From Novosphingobium sp. (GTDB lineage Bacteria; Pseudomonadota; Alphaproteobacteria; Sphingomonadales; Sphingomonadaceae), in contig JACKKY010000004.1 in NCBI GenBank assembly GCA_024236175.1, forward strand, positions 260,501 to 324,500: a stretch of 64,000 nt of DNA. Reading direction: 5' to 3'. A program made the translations under genes and the position numbers. Of this stretch, positions 46,561-55,193 are shown piece after piece (position 1 is the first letter of the stretch; each line of letters opens with the position of its first letter). The notes below the pieces were generated by a model. It was given only the letters and a program-made list of their open reading frames with translations. It had not been told where the DNA came from and did no database searches.

Positions 46561-47805
46561 TTACGCGTCGAGCCGGGCATCTTCCTTCAGATCCGCCGGA
46601 TCGAATGCAAACGGAAGACCCTTCAGTCCCCAGACGCCGAAAAAGGGACGCCAGCTGGACGGGCCCGTCCTGCGCGGGTTCTTCATGCGACGCGCGATCA
46701 GGTGCAGGCCTTCCTCGATCTGCGCCCGGGCAATGAATTGCCCCAAGCAAATGTGTCCGCCCATGCCGAAGGTCAGATGCTTCTTTATTTCCTTGCGGCC
46801 GGGATCGAAGCTGTCGGGGTCGTCGTAGGCCGTGGGATCGCGGCCGGCGATGCTGACGGGAAAGAACAACTCGGTGCCCTCCGGAATCAGCACGTCCCGG
46901 TATGTGATCGCCTTGACCACCGTACGCGGTATCGTCGAGGTCGTCAGGTAGCGGAAGTTTTCCTCAACCACACGACGACAGTAGGCCTTGTCCTCGGCAC
47001 AGCGTTCATAGATCCGGGGCTTGTCAATCAGCACGGACATCAACAGCGTAAGTGCGTTCTTCGATGTGTCGTATCCGGCGACGAACAGGAAAATGAGCAG
47101 GTCGAAAAGTTCTCTCTCGCTGAGATCGCCCCGCTCCACCGTATCGAGCAGGATTTCCAGCAGATCTTCCTCACCTTGCGGCAAGCGCGCCGCCTTGCGC
47201 TCCGCGACCAGCCTCTGCACGAAGCCATTCATCACGTTCATCGCGTTCTCGAGGGCCGGCAGGTGGTTCCGATCCATGCTGAAACTGAGACCGAGCGCTT
47301 CAAGCGATGAGCGCAGTTCCGGAATTGCCGAACGTGGCGCCCCGATCAGACTGCACATTACACCGATCGGGAAGTTGGAGGCGAACTCCTCAAAATCGAA
47401 TTCTCTCCTTGGCACCCACTCGTCGAGCAGCTCCGAAATTACGCCCTGCATGAGCGGACGATGCCGGTTCGCCTGCCGGGGCGTGAAGGCCGGTGCAAGG
47501 ACGCTGCGAATACGCTCATGCGGAGCGCCTTGCCGGGCAAGCAGGCTGTATTTCTCGAACCGTCCCCACTCGGTGCCGTCCGCGTCCATGACTTCAAGGA
47601 CATTGTCGATCCTGGTCTGGAGATATTCATCCCTCCACAGCAGATCCTTCATCGCGCCGAACTGATGCACGGCAAAGCCGAACGCGGCCTTCGCCAGCCA
47701 AGGATGCGCCTCCCTGGCCGCCGCAAGTTGAGGCCAGGGATTGGAAGCAAAAGCGGCTTCCTCCATTGGAAGATAGGGCAATTCAAGCTCATCGATTCTT
47801 TGCAT
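46561..47805 (-). CDS. Cytochrome P450 (first of three)
   Basis: A soluble bacterial P450 of 414 residues. The heme-thiolate loop is FGMGGHICLG with C353; the I-helix has FVAGYDTSKN (oxygen-activating threonine); the ExxR is EENFR. The N-terminus ELPYLPMEEAAFASNP is shared with the two other P450s of the cluster. The start follows GGAGAAGG. It needs electrons from a ferredoxin and a reductase; a fitting ferredoxin is at 51189, no reductase is present. Substrate unknown. Confidence 0.92.
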   Translation of the reverse strand: MQRIDELELPYLPMEEAAFASNPWPQLAAAREAHPWLAKAAFGFAVHQFGAMKDLLWRDEYLQTRIDNVLEVMDADGTEWGRFEKYSLLARQGAPHERIRSVLAPAFTPRQANRHRPLMQGVISELLDEWVPRREFDFEEFASNFPIGVMCSLIGAPRSAIPELRSSLEALGLSFSMDRNHLPALENAMNVMNGFVQRLVAERKAARLPQGEEDLLEILLDTVERGDLSERELFDLLIFLFVAGYDTSKNALTLLMSVLIDKPRIYERCAEDKAYCRRVVEENFRYLTTSTIPRTVVKAITYRDVLIPEGTELFFPVSIAGRDPTAYDDPDSFDPGRKEIKKHLTFGMGGHICLGQFIARAQIEEGLHLIARRMKNPRRTGPSSWRPFFGVWGLKGLPFAFDPADLKEDARLDA

Positions 47806-47911
47806 CGCCTTCTCCCGCTCCTTTCAGGACGCGCTATTATTTATTACCAGCCAGACACTCATTTCAAAAACTTCGCCAAGTCCTGGAATGCCGAAACTTC
47901 CGCATACGATC

Positions 47912-49123
47912 TCATGCCGGCGTAAACCGGATCGGCAGGGTTTCGAGGCCCCAAACGCCCGGGAAACGCCGCCAGGTGACTTCGCCAGCGATCTTCGGGT
48001 CCTTGAGCCGCTGAGCGATCAGATGCAGTCCTTCCTCCATCTGGAATCGAGCAAGGTGCAGGCCGAGGCAGATGTGCGCCCCCTTGCCGAAGGCAAGGTG
48101 ATGCTTGGCGTATTCGCGGCCGGGCCGGTACTCCATCGGGTTGTCGAACGTGCGCGGATCCCGGCCCGAGATATTGAGCAGGAACATCAGGTGTGTGCCC
48201 TTGGGAATGAGCACGTCTTTATACTCGATATCATCCAGGGCGATGCGTGGCGGGCTGCTTGGGCTCGAGTGGCGCAGGCCTTCCTCTATCGCCAGTGTGC
48301 AGAACTCCCTGTCCCGCGCGCACCGTTCCCACAGTTCGGGCTGCTGGAACAGCAGGTGGGAGGTCATGCTAAGCTGGTTCTTTGTGGTATCGTAGCCCGC
48401 GGCGAACAGGAAGAAGAGCTGCTCGCAAACCTCCTGATGAGTCAGAATACCGGCATCTTCCGCCCAGACCAATTCCTGCAACAAGTCGTCTTGTTCCTGG
48501 CCACTGCCGCGCCGTTTGTTCACGAGGTCGGAGGTGAACTCCATCATCATTGCATGGGCATCTTCCATCTGAGGCAGCAATGATGGATCGAGGCTGTAGC
48601 TGAGGCCCTGAACTTCCAGTGCCCATTTGATCTTCGGCAGGTCGGCAAGGTCGGCGCCAATCAGACCGAACATCACCGCCACGGGGAAATTGGAAGCGAA
48701 CTCAGTGAAATCAAACTCCCCCTTGGGGCCCCAATCATCGAGCAGCTCTGAAACCACTGCGCGGATGAGCTCGACGTGTCCGGCGATGCGGCGCGGCTTG
48801 AAGAAGGGCTTGAGCGCATCGCGCACTCGACGGTGCTCTTCCCCGCGCTTGCTGATCACCAGGTTCATCATGAAATCGCCCCAGGGCTTTCCGGTCGCGC
48901 CCATGATTTCGACGACATCCCCGGTGGCGATATGCAGCTTGTCATCCATCTGAATGAGGTCGCGGATCTCGTGGTGGCCATGAACGAGGTAACCGTGGGT
49001 GAACTTGGCAAGCCACGGATGGCATGCACGTGCCTGTGCAAACCCGGGCTCGGGATCGGCGCCGAACGCGCGATCCTCGATCGGCAGTTCCATGAGGTCA
49101 AGTTCGTTGATCGCAGTAGGCAT
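47912..49123 (-). CDS. Cytochrome P450 (second of three)
   Basis: A soluble P450 of 403 residues. The heme loop is FGKGAHICLG with C352; the I-helix reads FAAGYDTTKN; the ExxR is EEGLRH. Its N-terminus (DLMELPIEDRAFGADP) aligns with the neighbouring P450s, indicating gene duplication. It lies 106 bases upstream of the first P450 in the same direction. It is probably a class I, ferredoxin-dependent hydroxylase; substrate unknown. Confidence 0.92.
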   Translation of the reverse strand: MPTAINELDLMELPIEDRAFGADPEPGFAQARACHPWLAKFTHGYLVHGHHEIRDLIQMDDKLHIATGDVVEIMGATGKPWGDFMMNLVISKRGEEHRRVRDALKPFFKPRRIAGHVELIRAVVSELLDDWGPKGEFDFTEFASNFPVAVMFGLIGADLADLPKIKWALEVQGLSYSLDPSLLPQMEDAHAMMMEFTSDLVNKRRGSGQEQDDLLQELVWAEDAGILTHQEVCEQLFFLFAAGYDTTKNQLSMTSHLLFQQPELWERCARDREFCTLAIEEGLRHSSPSSPPRIALDDIEYKDVLIPKGTHLMFLLNISGRDPRTFDNPMEYRPGREYAKHHLAFGKGAHICLGLHLARFQMEEGLHLIAQRLKDPKIAGEVTWRRFPGVWGLETLPIRFTPA

Positions 49124-49204
49124 GCTGGCAGTCCTTTTCCGTTTTTCGCCCCACCTACCAGTCGGTGAACCGGCCCGGACTATCTTCTCCGGGTCCGGCC
49201 TCCA

Positions 49205-49678
49205 TCATTTCGGCCATCCGAGCATTTCCCAGCCCTGTGACGACGCGGATACAAATTCCAGGTAATGTCCAAGCCTCTGCCGTGCATCCACGAGGGCCGA
49301 GAAGATTCCGGCACCGTCGGTCTCAAACACGACCGGCAAGCCAAGACTGGTGATGTCGCGCCGCATCTGGTCGTCGCATTCCCGTCTAACGGCGACGTGA
49401 TGGAAACGCGGCGTAGCGTCGTCCGTGTCGGCAGGCAAACCAGCGGCATAAGTACCCACGTAGCCCGACAGCGGCTGGATCAGTTCGATCTGGAGCGACC
49501 CGGCCCAGGCGGTCCCGACCCGAAGGCAGGCAGTTTTTTCTCCGGCAGGCGTCCGCAGGAGAAGTTCAACATCGAAGTGGCTGAAATCGGAAAGGCCGAA
49601 CCCGTGATCCACCAAGTCGATCGCGCGTTCGAGATCGTGCGTAACGTAGCCGGTCTGGTAAAAGCCCTGCAGTGACAA
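49205..49678 (-). CDS. VOC (glyoxalase-like) family protein
   Basis: A 157-residue protein with the vicinal-oxygen-chelate pattern: GFYQTGYVTHDLERAIDLVDH at the N-terminus and ATPRFHHVAVRRECDDQ, then GHYLEFV at the C-terminus. Each half should give one beta-alpha-beta-beta-beta module. Candidate metal ligands are the histidine in VTHDL, H in FHHVAV and E in YLEFV. It could be a lyase, isomerase or dioxygenase acting on a pathway intermediate. It lies between a P450 and the aldehyde dehydrogenase on the same strand. Confidence 0.72.
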   Translation of the reverse strand: MSLQGFYQTGYVTHDLERAIDLVDHGFGLSDFSHFDVELLLRTPAGEKTACLRVGTAWAGSLQIELIQPLSGYVGTYAAGLPADTDDATPRFHHVAVRRECDDQMRRDITSLGLPVVFETDGAGIFSALVDARQRLGHYLEFVSASSQGWEMLGWPK

Positions 49679-49703
49679 TCCCGTTCTCCTTGCAGGGCCG
49701 CCT

Positions 49704-51146
49704 TCAAAGGCCGGTGTAGACCGATTTGGTCTTCATGTAGGCTTCGACGCCTTCGATGCCGTATTCCTGCCCCCAGCCCGACTGCTTGTATCCGCCGAAA
49801 GGCATGGCGGGATCCCATGCAAGCTGAGAGTTGATCCAAACTGTGCCGGCTTCGAGCCGTTTGGCCAGGCGATGGGCACGCGTGATGTCCTGCGTCCAAA
49901 CCGCGGCGGCGAGACCGAGGTCCGAAGCATTGGCCATGGCGACAGCTTCTTCCTCATCGTCGAACGGCACGACGGCAACGACCGGACCGAAGATCTCTTC
50001 CTTCATCAGCCGCATGTCTTCACGCACACCGGTCAGCACCGTGGGTGCAACGAAATAACCCGATCGGTCGAGACGATAGCCACCCTGAACGATTTCCACG
50101 TCGTCGCGCTTGGCTTCGTCGATAAAACCCAACACGCGCTTCAGCTGCTTGGCGCTGATAAGCGGGCCGATATCGACGTTCTCGTCGTCCGGGCCGCCAA
50201 GCCGCAATGCCTTGGCCGTCTGCGCAATGCCTTCAACAACCTGGTCATAGACCCCGCGCTGCACGTAAACGCGGCTCCCGCATATGCAGCCCTGCCCCGA
50301 ATTGATGAAAATTCCCAGCGCCGCTCCTGCAATAGCCTTGGGCAAATCGGCATCGTTGAAAATAAGCACCGGTGTCTTGCCACCCAGCTCCAGCATCACC
50401 TTCTTCAGATTGCCCGCCGCTGCTTGCACGATCAGCTTGCCGACCTCGGTTGAACCGGTAAACGCAATCTTCTCCACTTCAGGATGCCCCGCCAGCGCCG
50501 CACCGGCGGTGTGGCCATAACCGTTGACGATGTTGACCACGCCTTCGGGCACGCCGGCTTCGACGAAAATCTCCTCGAGGATCGGCGCGGACAGAGGCGT
50601 CTCCTCGGCGGGCTTGAGCACTACGCTGCATCCCGCCGTCAAGGCCGGAGCCAGCTTGGTGATAGCTACAAGCACGGGGCCGTTCCACGGAACGATGCAG
50701 CCGGCAACGCTCACCGGCTCCTTGAGCGTGTAACCCAGCAGGTCGGCGGTCTCGCCGGTGATCCCACCGGCCATCTTCATGTCGACCGACTTGCCGTAGA
50801 TCTTGGTGCACCAGCCAGCATTGTAGCGAACCTGCTCGGCAGCAGCGAAGACCAGGTTGCTGGCGTGTGCGCGTGCCATGCCGACGTTACGCGAGTCGAT
50901 CGCGCCCAATTCGCCTGCACGCTGTTCCAGCAATTCGGCCGCACGATTGAGGATGCGCGTACGTTCCGAAGGTGTCTTGCCGATCCACAGGCCGGCCTTG
51001 AACGCATCTCGGGCACGGCCCACCGCCTCGTCGACTGCGCGTGCGCCCCCATCGGTGATCTCGCCGATCTGCTCCTCAGTCGACGGATCGTAAACAGCGA
51101 TGGTCTGCGACTCGCCCGGCGCAGCGATTTTAGTCACTTGTTCCAT
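49704..51146 (-). CDS. NAD(P)-dependent aldehyde dehydrogenase
   Basis: A 480-residue member of the aldehyde dehydrogenase superfamily. Catalytic cysteine is C287 in NSGQGCICG, the general base glutamate is in LELGGKTPVL, and FTGSTEVGK binds the cofactor. PWNGPVLVAITKLAPAL is the family's phosphate-binding region. It oxidises an aldehyde to an acid, probably from P450 hydroxylation products. It is followed by the VOC gene (25 bases) and preceded by the ferredoxin gene (42 bases), so the set is one operon. Confidence 0.92.
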   Translation of the reverse strand: MEQVTKIAAPGESQTIAVYDPSTEEQIGEITDGGARAVDEAVGRARDAFKAGLWIGKTPSERTRILNRAAELLEQRAGELGAIDSRNVGMARAHASNLVFAAAEQVRYNAGWCTKIYGKSVDMKMAGGITGETADLLGYTLKEPVSVAGCIVPWNGPVLVAITKLAPALTAGCSVVLKPAEETPLSAPILEEIFVEAGVPEGVVNIVNGYGHTAGAALAGHPEVEKIAFTGSTEVGKLIVQAAAGNLKKVMLELGGKTPVLIFNDADLPKAIAGAALGIFINSGQGCICGSRVYVQRGVYDQVVEGIAQTAKALRLGGPDDENVDIGPLISAKQLKRVLGFIDEAKRDDVEIVQGGYRLDRSGYFVAPTVLTGVREDMRLMKEEIFGPVVAVVPFDDEEEAVAMANASDLGLAAAVWTQDITRAHRLAKRLEAGTVWINSQLAWDPAMPFGGYKQSGWGQEYGIEGVEAYMKTKSVYTGL

Positions 51147-51188
51147 TGTCCACTCTCCTTGTCCGACAGCACGTCCTGGCCGGGGGGC

Positions 51189-51509
51189 CTAGCACTGCGT
51201 TTCCGGCATCCGCACAACAAGCCCATCGAGTTCGTCGGCCACCTTGATCTGGCAAGAAAGGCGCTTGCCGGGTCCCGCGTCCTCTTGGGCTTCGATCGTC
51301 GCGGCCTCCACTTCAGAAGCCTCGCCGGCCTTTGCCAGCCACGGCTCGTCGATATAGACACGGCAGGTGCCGCAAGCGCAGTTCCCGCCGCAATCGGCGA
51401 GGATTCCTGGCACGCCGTGGTTCCTGGCGCCTTCCATCACCGTGAGCCCAGCGCAGACATCCACGACGTGTTCGCGACCGTTCGCTTCCAGGTAGGTGAT
51501 CTTGGCCAT
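51189..51509 (-). CDS. [2Fe-2S] ferredoxin of P450 systems
   Basis: A 106-residue adrenodoxin/putidaredoxin-type ferredoxin. Cluster cysteines are C40, C46, C49 and C86 (C-x5-C-x2-C-x36-C), in LADCGGNCACGTCRVY and RLSCQ; C44 is extra. The acidic stretch EASEVEAATIE is the usual partner-binding region. The start at 51509 begins AKITYL; an upstream ATG at 51593 overlaps the P450 gene. It should shuttle electrons from a ferredoxin reductase to the three P450s. No reductase is encoded nearby. Confidence 0.92.
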   Translation of the reverse strand: MAKITYLEANGREHVVDVCAGLTVMEGARNHGVPGILADCGGNCACGTCRVYIDEPWLAKAGEASEVEAATIEAQEDAGPGKRLSCQIKVADELDGLVVRMPETQC

Positions 51510-51519
51510 AGCCTGCCGT

Positions 51520-52740
51520 TCAGGCCGGCGTGAATTCAATCGGCAGCCCCTTGAGACCCCACGCCCCGGGGTAAGGCCGCCATCCGTATTCACCTGCCAG
51601 CCGCGGGTTGCGAATACGTTGCGGGATCAGGTGCAGCGCCTCCTGCAGCTGCGCGCGGGCGATATATTGGCCCAGACACATGTGCTTGCCGAGGCTGAAG
51701 GCAATCTGGCGTTTCTCGGGCGCGATCGGGCGGTCAGGATCGAACCGTTCCGGATCCTCGAACGTCCCTGGATCGTGGCCGGAAATGTTGAGCGTGAACC
51801 ACAACATCGTGTCCTTGGGCAGCAACACGTCGCGGAAAACGATATCCTCCGCCGCAAACCGCGGGACCGAACCGGGATTGAAATAGCGCAGGGACTCTTC
51901 CACCACCTTCCGGCAGTATTCGTGATCGGCTCCGCAGCGTTCGTAGATGTCAGGGCGGTCCAGCATCTTGAACATGGCATAGGTCAGCACGTTCTTCGAC
52001 GTATCGTAACCGGCTATGAAGAAGAAGATGATGAGGTCAGCAAGCTGGCGGGGATCGACGTTGCCTTCATCCCCGGTATTGATCAGCAGCGCCAACAGAT
52101 CATCCGGGTTTCCCGCCTCCGGATTTGCCCGGCGATTAGCGATCAGACGTTGGACCAGATCTTCGAGCCGTTCATAGGCTTCGTGGATCTCCGGCAGCCG
52201 GTTCTTGTCCATGCTGAAGGCAAGCCCCAGGGTTTCGAGGCTCGAGCGGATAGCGGGAATTTCCTCCCGCGGCGCACCGACCAGCGTGAACATGTTCGAG
52301 ATCGGAAAATACGAGGCCATCTCCTCGAAATCCATGCGGCCCGAAGGCGTCCACTCGTCCAGCAGTTCCGAAATCGTTTGGCGCATCATCGGCCTGAGCT
52401 GATTGGCAAAGCGCGGTGTGAACTTGGCAGCGAAGGTATCGCGCAGGAACCGGTGCTTCTCGGCCGGAAGTGAAATCAGCTGTTCTTCCGTGAACCGTCC
52501 CCAAGGGGTGCCTCGCGCGCCCATCTGTTCGATGATGCCGTCATAGGCAGGGCGCATCTTGTCGTCCTGGAGCAACAACTCGCGGATCGCCGTGTACTCA
52601 TGAATGAAGAAGCCGATGTCGGATTCGGCAATCCAGGGGTGCTGCACCTTGGCGGCATTGAAGTAGCGCACCGGATCGGCCGCAAATTCCTCTGTCTCGA
52701 CCGGCAAGTAGGGCAGGTCCAGTTCGGCGAGCGCTTGCAT
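51520..52740 (-). CDS. Cytochrome P450 (third of three)
   Basis: A P450 of about 406 residues. The heme loop is FSLGKHMCLG with C355; the I-helix reads FIAGYDTSKN; the ExxR is EESLRY. The chosen ATG starts MQALAELDLPYLPVETEEF, aligned with the other two P450s; an in-frame ATG at 52794 adds 18 residues that reach into the operator-like repeat. It heads the operon P450-ferredoxin-ALDH-VOC, 11 bases before the ferredoxin gene. It is divergent from a TetR gene, which probably represses it. Confidence 0.92.
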   Translation of the reverse strand: MQALAELDLPYLPVETEEFAADPVRYFNAAKVQHPWIAESDIGFFIHEYTAIRELLLQDDKMRPAYDGIIEQMGARGTPWGRFTEEQLISLPAEKHRFLRDTFAAKFTPRFANQLRPMMRQTISELLDEWTPSGRMDFEEMASYFPISNMFTLVGAPREEIPAIRSSLETLGLAFSMDKNRLPEIHEAYERLEDLVQRLIANRRANPEAGNPDDLLALLINTGDEGNVDPRQLADLIIFFFIAGYDTSKNVLTYAMFKMLDRPDIYERCGADHEYCRKVVEESLRYFNPGSVPRFAAEDIVFRDVLLPKDTMLWFTLNISGHDPGTFEDPERFDPDRPIAPEKRQIAFSLGKHMCLGQYIARAQLQEALHLIPQRIRNPRLAGEYGWRPYPGAWGLKGLPIEFTPA

Positions 52741-52780
52741 CACAATCCTCTCAAATACCCGGGATCTTCTTTGCATTGAT

Positions 52781-52808
52781 CCAATGCTGACCATTTCGTT
52801 AGCATTGG
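52781..52808. promoter_or_regulatory. Inverted repeat between P450 and TetR genes, candidate operator
   Basis: Perfect 8-base arms CCAATGCT and AGCATTGG around 12 bases, with two more paired bases inside (AC...GT). It lies 40 bases upstream of the third P450 start and 105 bases before the divergent TetR gene. The size and position suit a TetR-type operator controlling both. Confidence 0.55.
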
Positions 52809-52913
52809 GCAGCTGGTCGTGTCAACGGTTCCGGGAAGGCATTGTGCAAGTCGGCACGGGTTCGGCTATTACCCGCAGCAGGTATTTGATTTTTTCCAGG
52901 GGGGTGAACAGGT

Positions 52914-53501
52914 ATGGCCTCAAAGCGAAGATTGGGCTTGGAAACATCCAAGACCCGGTCGGCTCTGATGGACGCTGTCGGGAACGTGATGCGGGAAGAT
53001 GGCTATGGTGCACTGACGGCACGCAGTGTGGCCGAACGCGCCGGGCTCAAACACCAACTCGTCTACTATTACTTCCAGACGCTGGAAGACCTCCTCATCG
53101 CCACCTATGAACGCCATATCGAGAGATATCTGGCGCGGATTGAGCTTGCGCTGGAATCGGAACAGCCTCTGCATGCGTTCTGGCAAGTCCACGCAAATCC
53201 AACCGATGCGACTTTGAACTCGGAATTCCTGTCGATGGCCAACCACAACGAGGCGATCCGCACCCGCACGGTCGAATTCGGCGAGCATGTTCGCCGGCTT
53301 GGGTTTGAAAAGATCGAAAAGCTGTTTCGCAGGCCGGCCGGCGGCCAGGACGCGGTAAACCCGTTCGCCGTCACCATGGCGATCACGGCAATCGGCAGCA
53401 ACCTGGGCCTGGAAACTGCCATCGGCATAACCGGCGGCCACACGGAATTACGGGCACTGATCGAATGGTGCATCGATCAACTGGAGCCAGCCGCACCTTA
53501 G
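52914..53501 (+). CDS. TetR-family regulator divergent from P450 operon
   Basis: A 195-residue TetR repressor. The DNA-binding domain is SALMDAVGNVMREDGYGALT, ARSVAERAGLKHQLVYYYFQ, with a typical helix-turn-helix. The C-terminal ligand domain is helical (FRRPAGGQDAVNPFAVTMAI, ELRALIEWCIDQLE). Divergent from the P450-ferredoxin operon, with an inverted repeat in between. It probably senses the P450 substrate or an acyl intermediate. Confidence 0.86.
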   Translation: MASKRRLGLETSKTRSALMDAVGNVMREDGYGALTARSVAERAGLKHQLVYYYFQTLEDLLIATYERHIERYLARIELALESEQPLHAFWQVHANPTDATLNSEFLSMANHNEAIRTRTVEFGEHVRRLGFEKIEKLFRRPAGGQDAVNPFAVTMAITAIGSNLGLETAIGITGGHTELRALIEWCIDQLEPAAP

Positions 53502-53743
53502 CCTAAAGATTCAGGCCGTTGTTCACCCACCAGACTACGCCTGCTGCAGACACTGCAGCCAGCAAGAAGCAAATGGGCCAGACACTCCTGAGCTGCTCCT
53601 CGCCAGTGGGGATCTGTCCATCCCGGCCGATTCTGCAAAAGAGATGCCCACAATAAGCAACAGTGCTTTTCAAAATGGACTGATCTGCTCAGACCTGCCG
53701 GCATCGCGTCAAAATCTGACCAAAACGATTGCAAGAGATGACC

Positions 53744-53780
53744 ATGCCATCTATGTTATACCGTGTTACATAGATGGCAT
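53744..53780. promoter_or_regulatory. Long perfect inverted repeat before the LuxE-like gene
   Basis: Arms ATGCCATCTATGT and ACATAGATGGCAT, 13 bases each and perfectly paired, around TATACCGTGTT. It ends 37 bases before the GTG start of the LuxE-like gene, in the 316-base stretch (53502-53817) after the TetR gene that otherwise shows no gene. It is most likely an operator for one of the TetR proteins; an mRNA leader hairpin is the alternative. Confidence 0.6.
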
Positions 53781-53817
53781 GTGGAATCGCTAGCCGCCGT
53801 CGAACTGGGAGAATGTC

Positions 53818-55164
53818 GTGACTGAGATTGCAGATCGCCTCGTCAACATGATGTCGGAACGAACGGGCTTCGATCTGCCCTATTCCGAAATAAGGGACCT
53901 GCAGGTTGCCGCTATCAACGAGCGCTTCCAGGACGGCGTCGGTCGGATCAAACTTGTACGGCACAGGGCCGAAGAGGCTGGCGTTACCGAAATCCGCAAG
54001 CTTGACGACGTGGTTCCGCTGCTCCTGCCGCACACGGCCTACAAGAGCTATCCCGAGAGCTTTCTTGCCGACAAGCGATGGGATCGGCTGACTCAGTGGC
54101 TCGGCACTGTCTCATCCTGTCCAACCGACAATGTCGATCTTTCCGGGGTCCAAGATGTGGATGGATGGATTGCAGCTTGCGAAGCCGCCGGACATTTCGT
54201 TTCCTGTTCGAGCGGTACGACTGGCAAGCCTGCGATGCTGCCCGCGACACGCTTTGATCTCGACTTTGCCGGCAAGGAAGGCGTTGAAGCCGTGCAGTGG
54301 GGCTCGGACATGCGTGTCGGCGATATGCGTACGATGGCAGGGTATGGGGCAACCGCCCAAACCCCGCGAAATTCTGCCAATGGCGGTTCGCTGATGAACG
54401 CTTTCGTCGATACCTCGAAAATCCGCCCGAGTTCGGCGCCGCCGATCACGATCGGCTCGATCACGAAGATGATCGCTCTTCGCAAGGCCATGGCCTCGGG
54501 AACTGCCAGGCCGGAGGAGATCGCGGAATTCGAGCGGGAAAGCACGATGCGCCAGGAAGCGCTCGATGGCGCCCTCGATCGCGCCGTCGAGAACGTGATC
54601 GAAAATCGTCACGATAGGCTTTTCATCATGGCGATGTGGGGGCCGCTGTACAACCTGGCGGAACGAGTTCGAGATCGCGGCTTTACCGGAAAGGACTTCC
54701 ATCCCGAAAACGGCGTGTTCCTCGGCGGCGGCCTCAAGCGCGCGCAGGTTCCACCGAACTACAAGGAATTCATCTACGACACCTTCAATCTGCAACCGAA
54801 TTTCATCTATCAGATGTACGGTATGCAGGAGACCCAGACCTCGATGGCGCGCTGCCGAGAAGGTGGCCGTTATCACATTCCCGCCTGGATGGTCTGCCTG
54901 CCGCTCGACAAGGAGGGCAACAACCTGCTGCCGATCGGTCAGGATGAGATTAAAGGCCGGGCGGCGTTCTTTGATCTGTCCATGGACGGGCGCTGGGGCG
55001 GCGTCATCTCGGGCGACCAGATCGAGGTGGACTTCCGCCCGTGCCAGTGCGGCTCTCCATCGCCATCGATTCGCGATAATATCGCGCGATACGCGGATCT
55101 CGAGGGCGACGACAAGATCGCCTGCTCGGGGACGATCGACGCCTATGTGCGCGGCGTTTCCTGA
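53818..55164 (+). CDS. LuxE-like acyl-protein synthetase/adenylating enzyme
   Basis: A 448-residue adenylate-forming enzyme related to LuxE (acyl-protein synthetase of the fatty acid reductase complex) and phenylacetate-CoA ligases. The phosphate-binding loop is SCSSGTTGKPAM (about residue 130). Further blocks are QPNFIYQMYGMQETQTSMAR and GVISGDQIEVDFRPCQCG. It should activate a carboxylic acid as acyl-AMP and pass it to a thiol. It starts with GTG and is followed 29 bases later by a LuxC-like reductase, so the two probably make a carboxylic acid reductase pair. No luciferase genes are present. Confidence 0.78.
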   Translation: MTEIADRLVNMMSERTGFDLPYSEIRDLQVAAINERFQDGVGRIKLVRHRAEEAGVTEIRKLDDVVPLLLPHTAYKSYPESFLADKRWDRLTQWLGTVSSCPTDNVDLSGVQDVDGWIAACEAAGHFVSCSSGTTGKPAMLPATRFDLDFAGKEGVEAVQWGSDMRVGDMRTMAGYGATAQTPRNSANGGSLMNAFVDTSKIRPSSAPPITIGSITKMIALRKAMASGTARPEEIAEFERESTMRQEALDGALDRAVENVIENRHDRLFIMAMWGPLYNLAERVRDRGFTGKDFHPENGVFLGGGLKRAQVPPNYKEFIYDTFNLQPNFIYQMYGMQETQTSMARCREGGRYHIPAWMVCLPLDKEGNNLLPIGQDEIKGRAAFFDLSMDGRWGGVISGDQIEVDFRPCQCGSPSPSIRDNIARYADLEGDDKIACSGTIDAYVRGVS

Positions 55165-55193
55165 AAAGCACCTTAAAATCTGGAGATGAGGCA

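Noticed and set aside
49152..49167. CACC-N8-GGTG repeat upstream of the second P450
   Set aside because: Inner positions do not pair well; could easily be chance.
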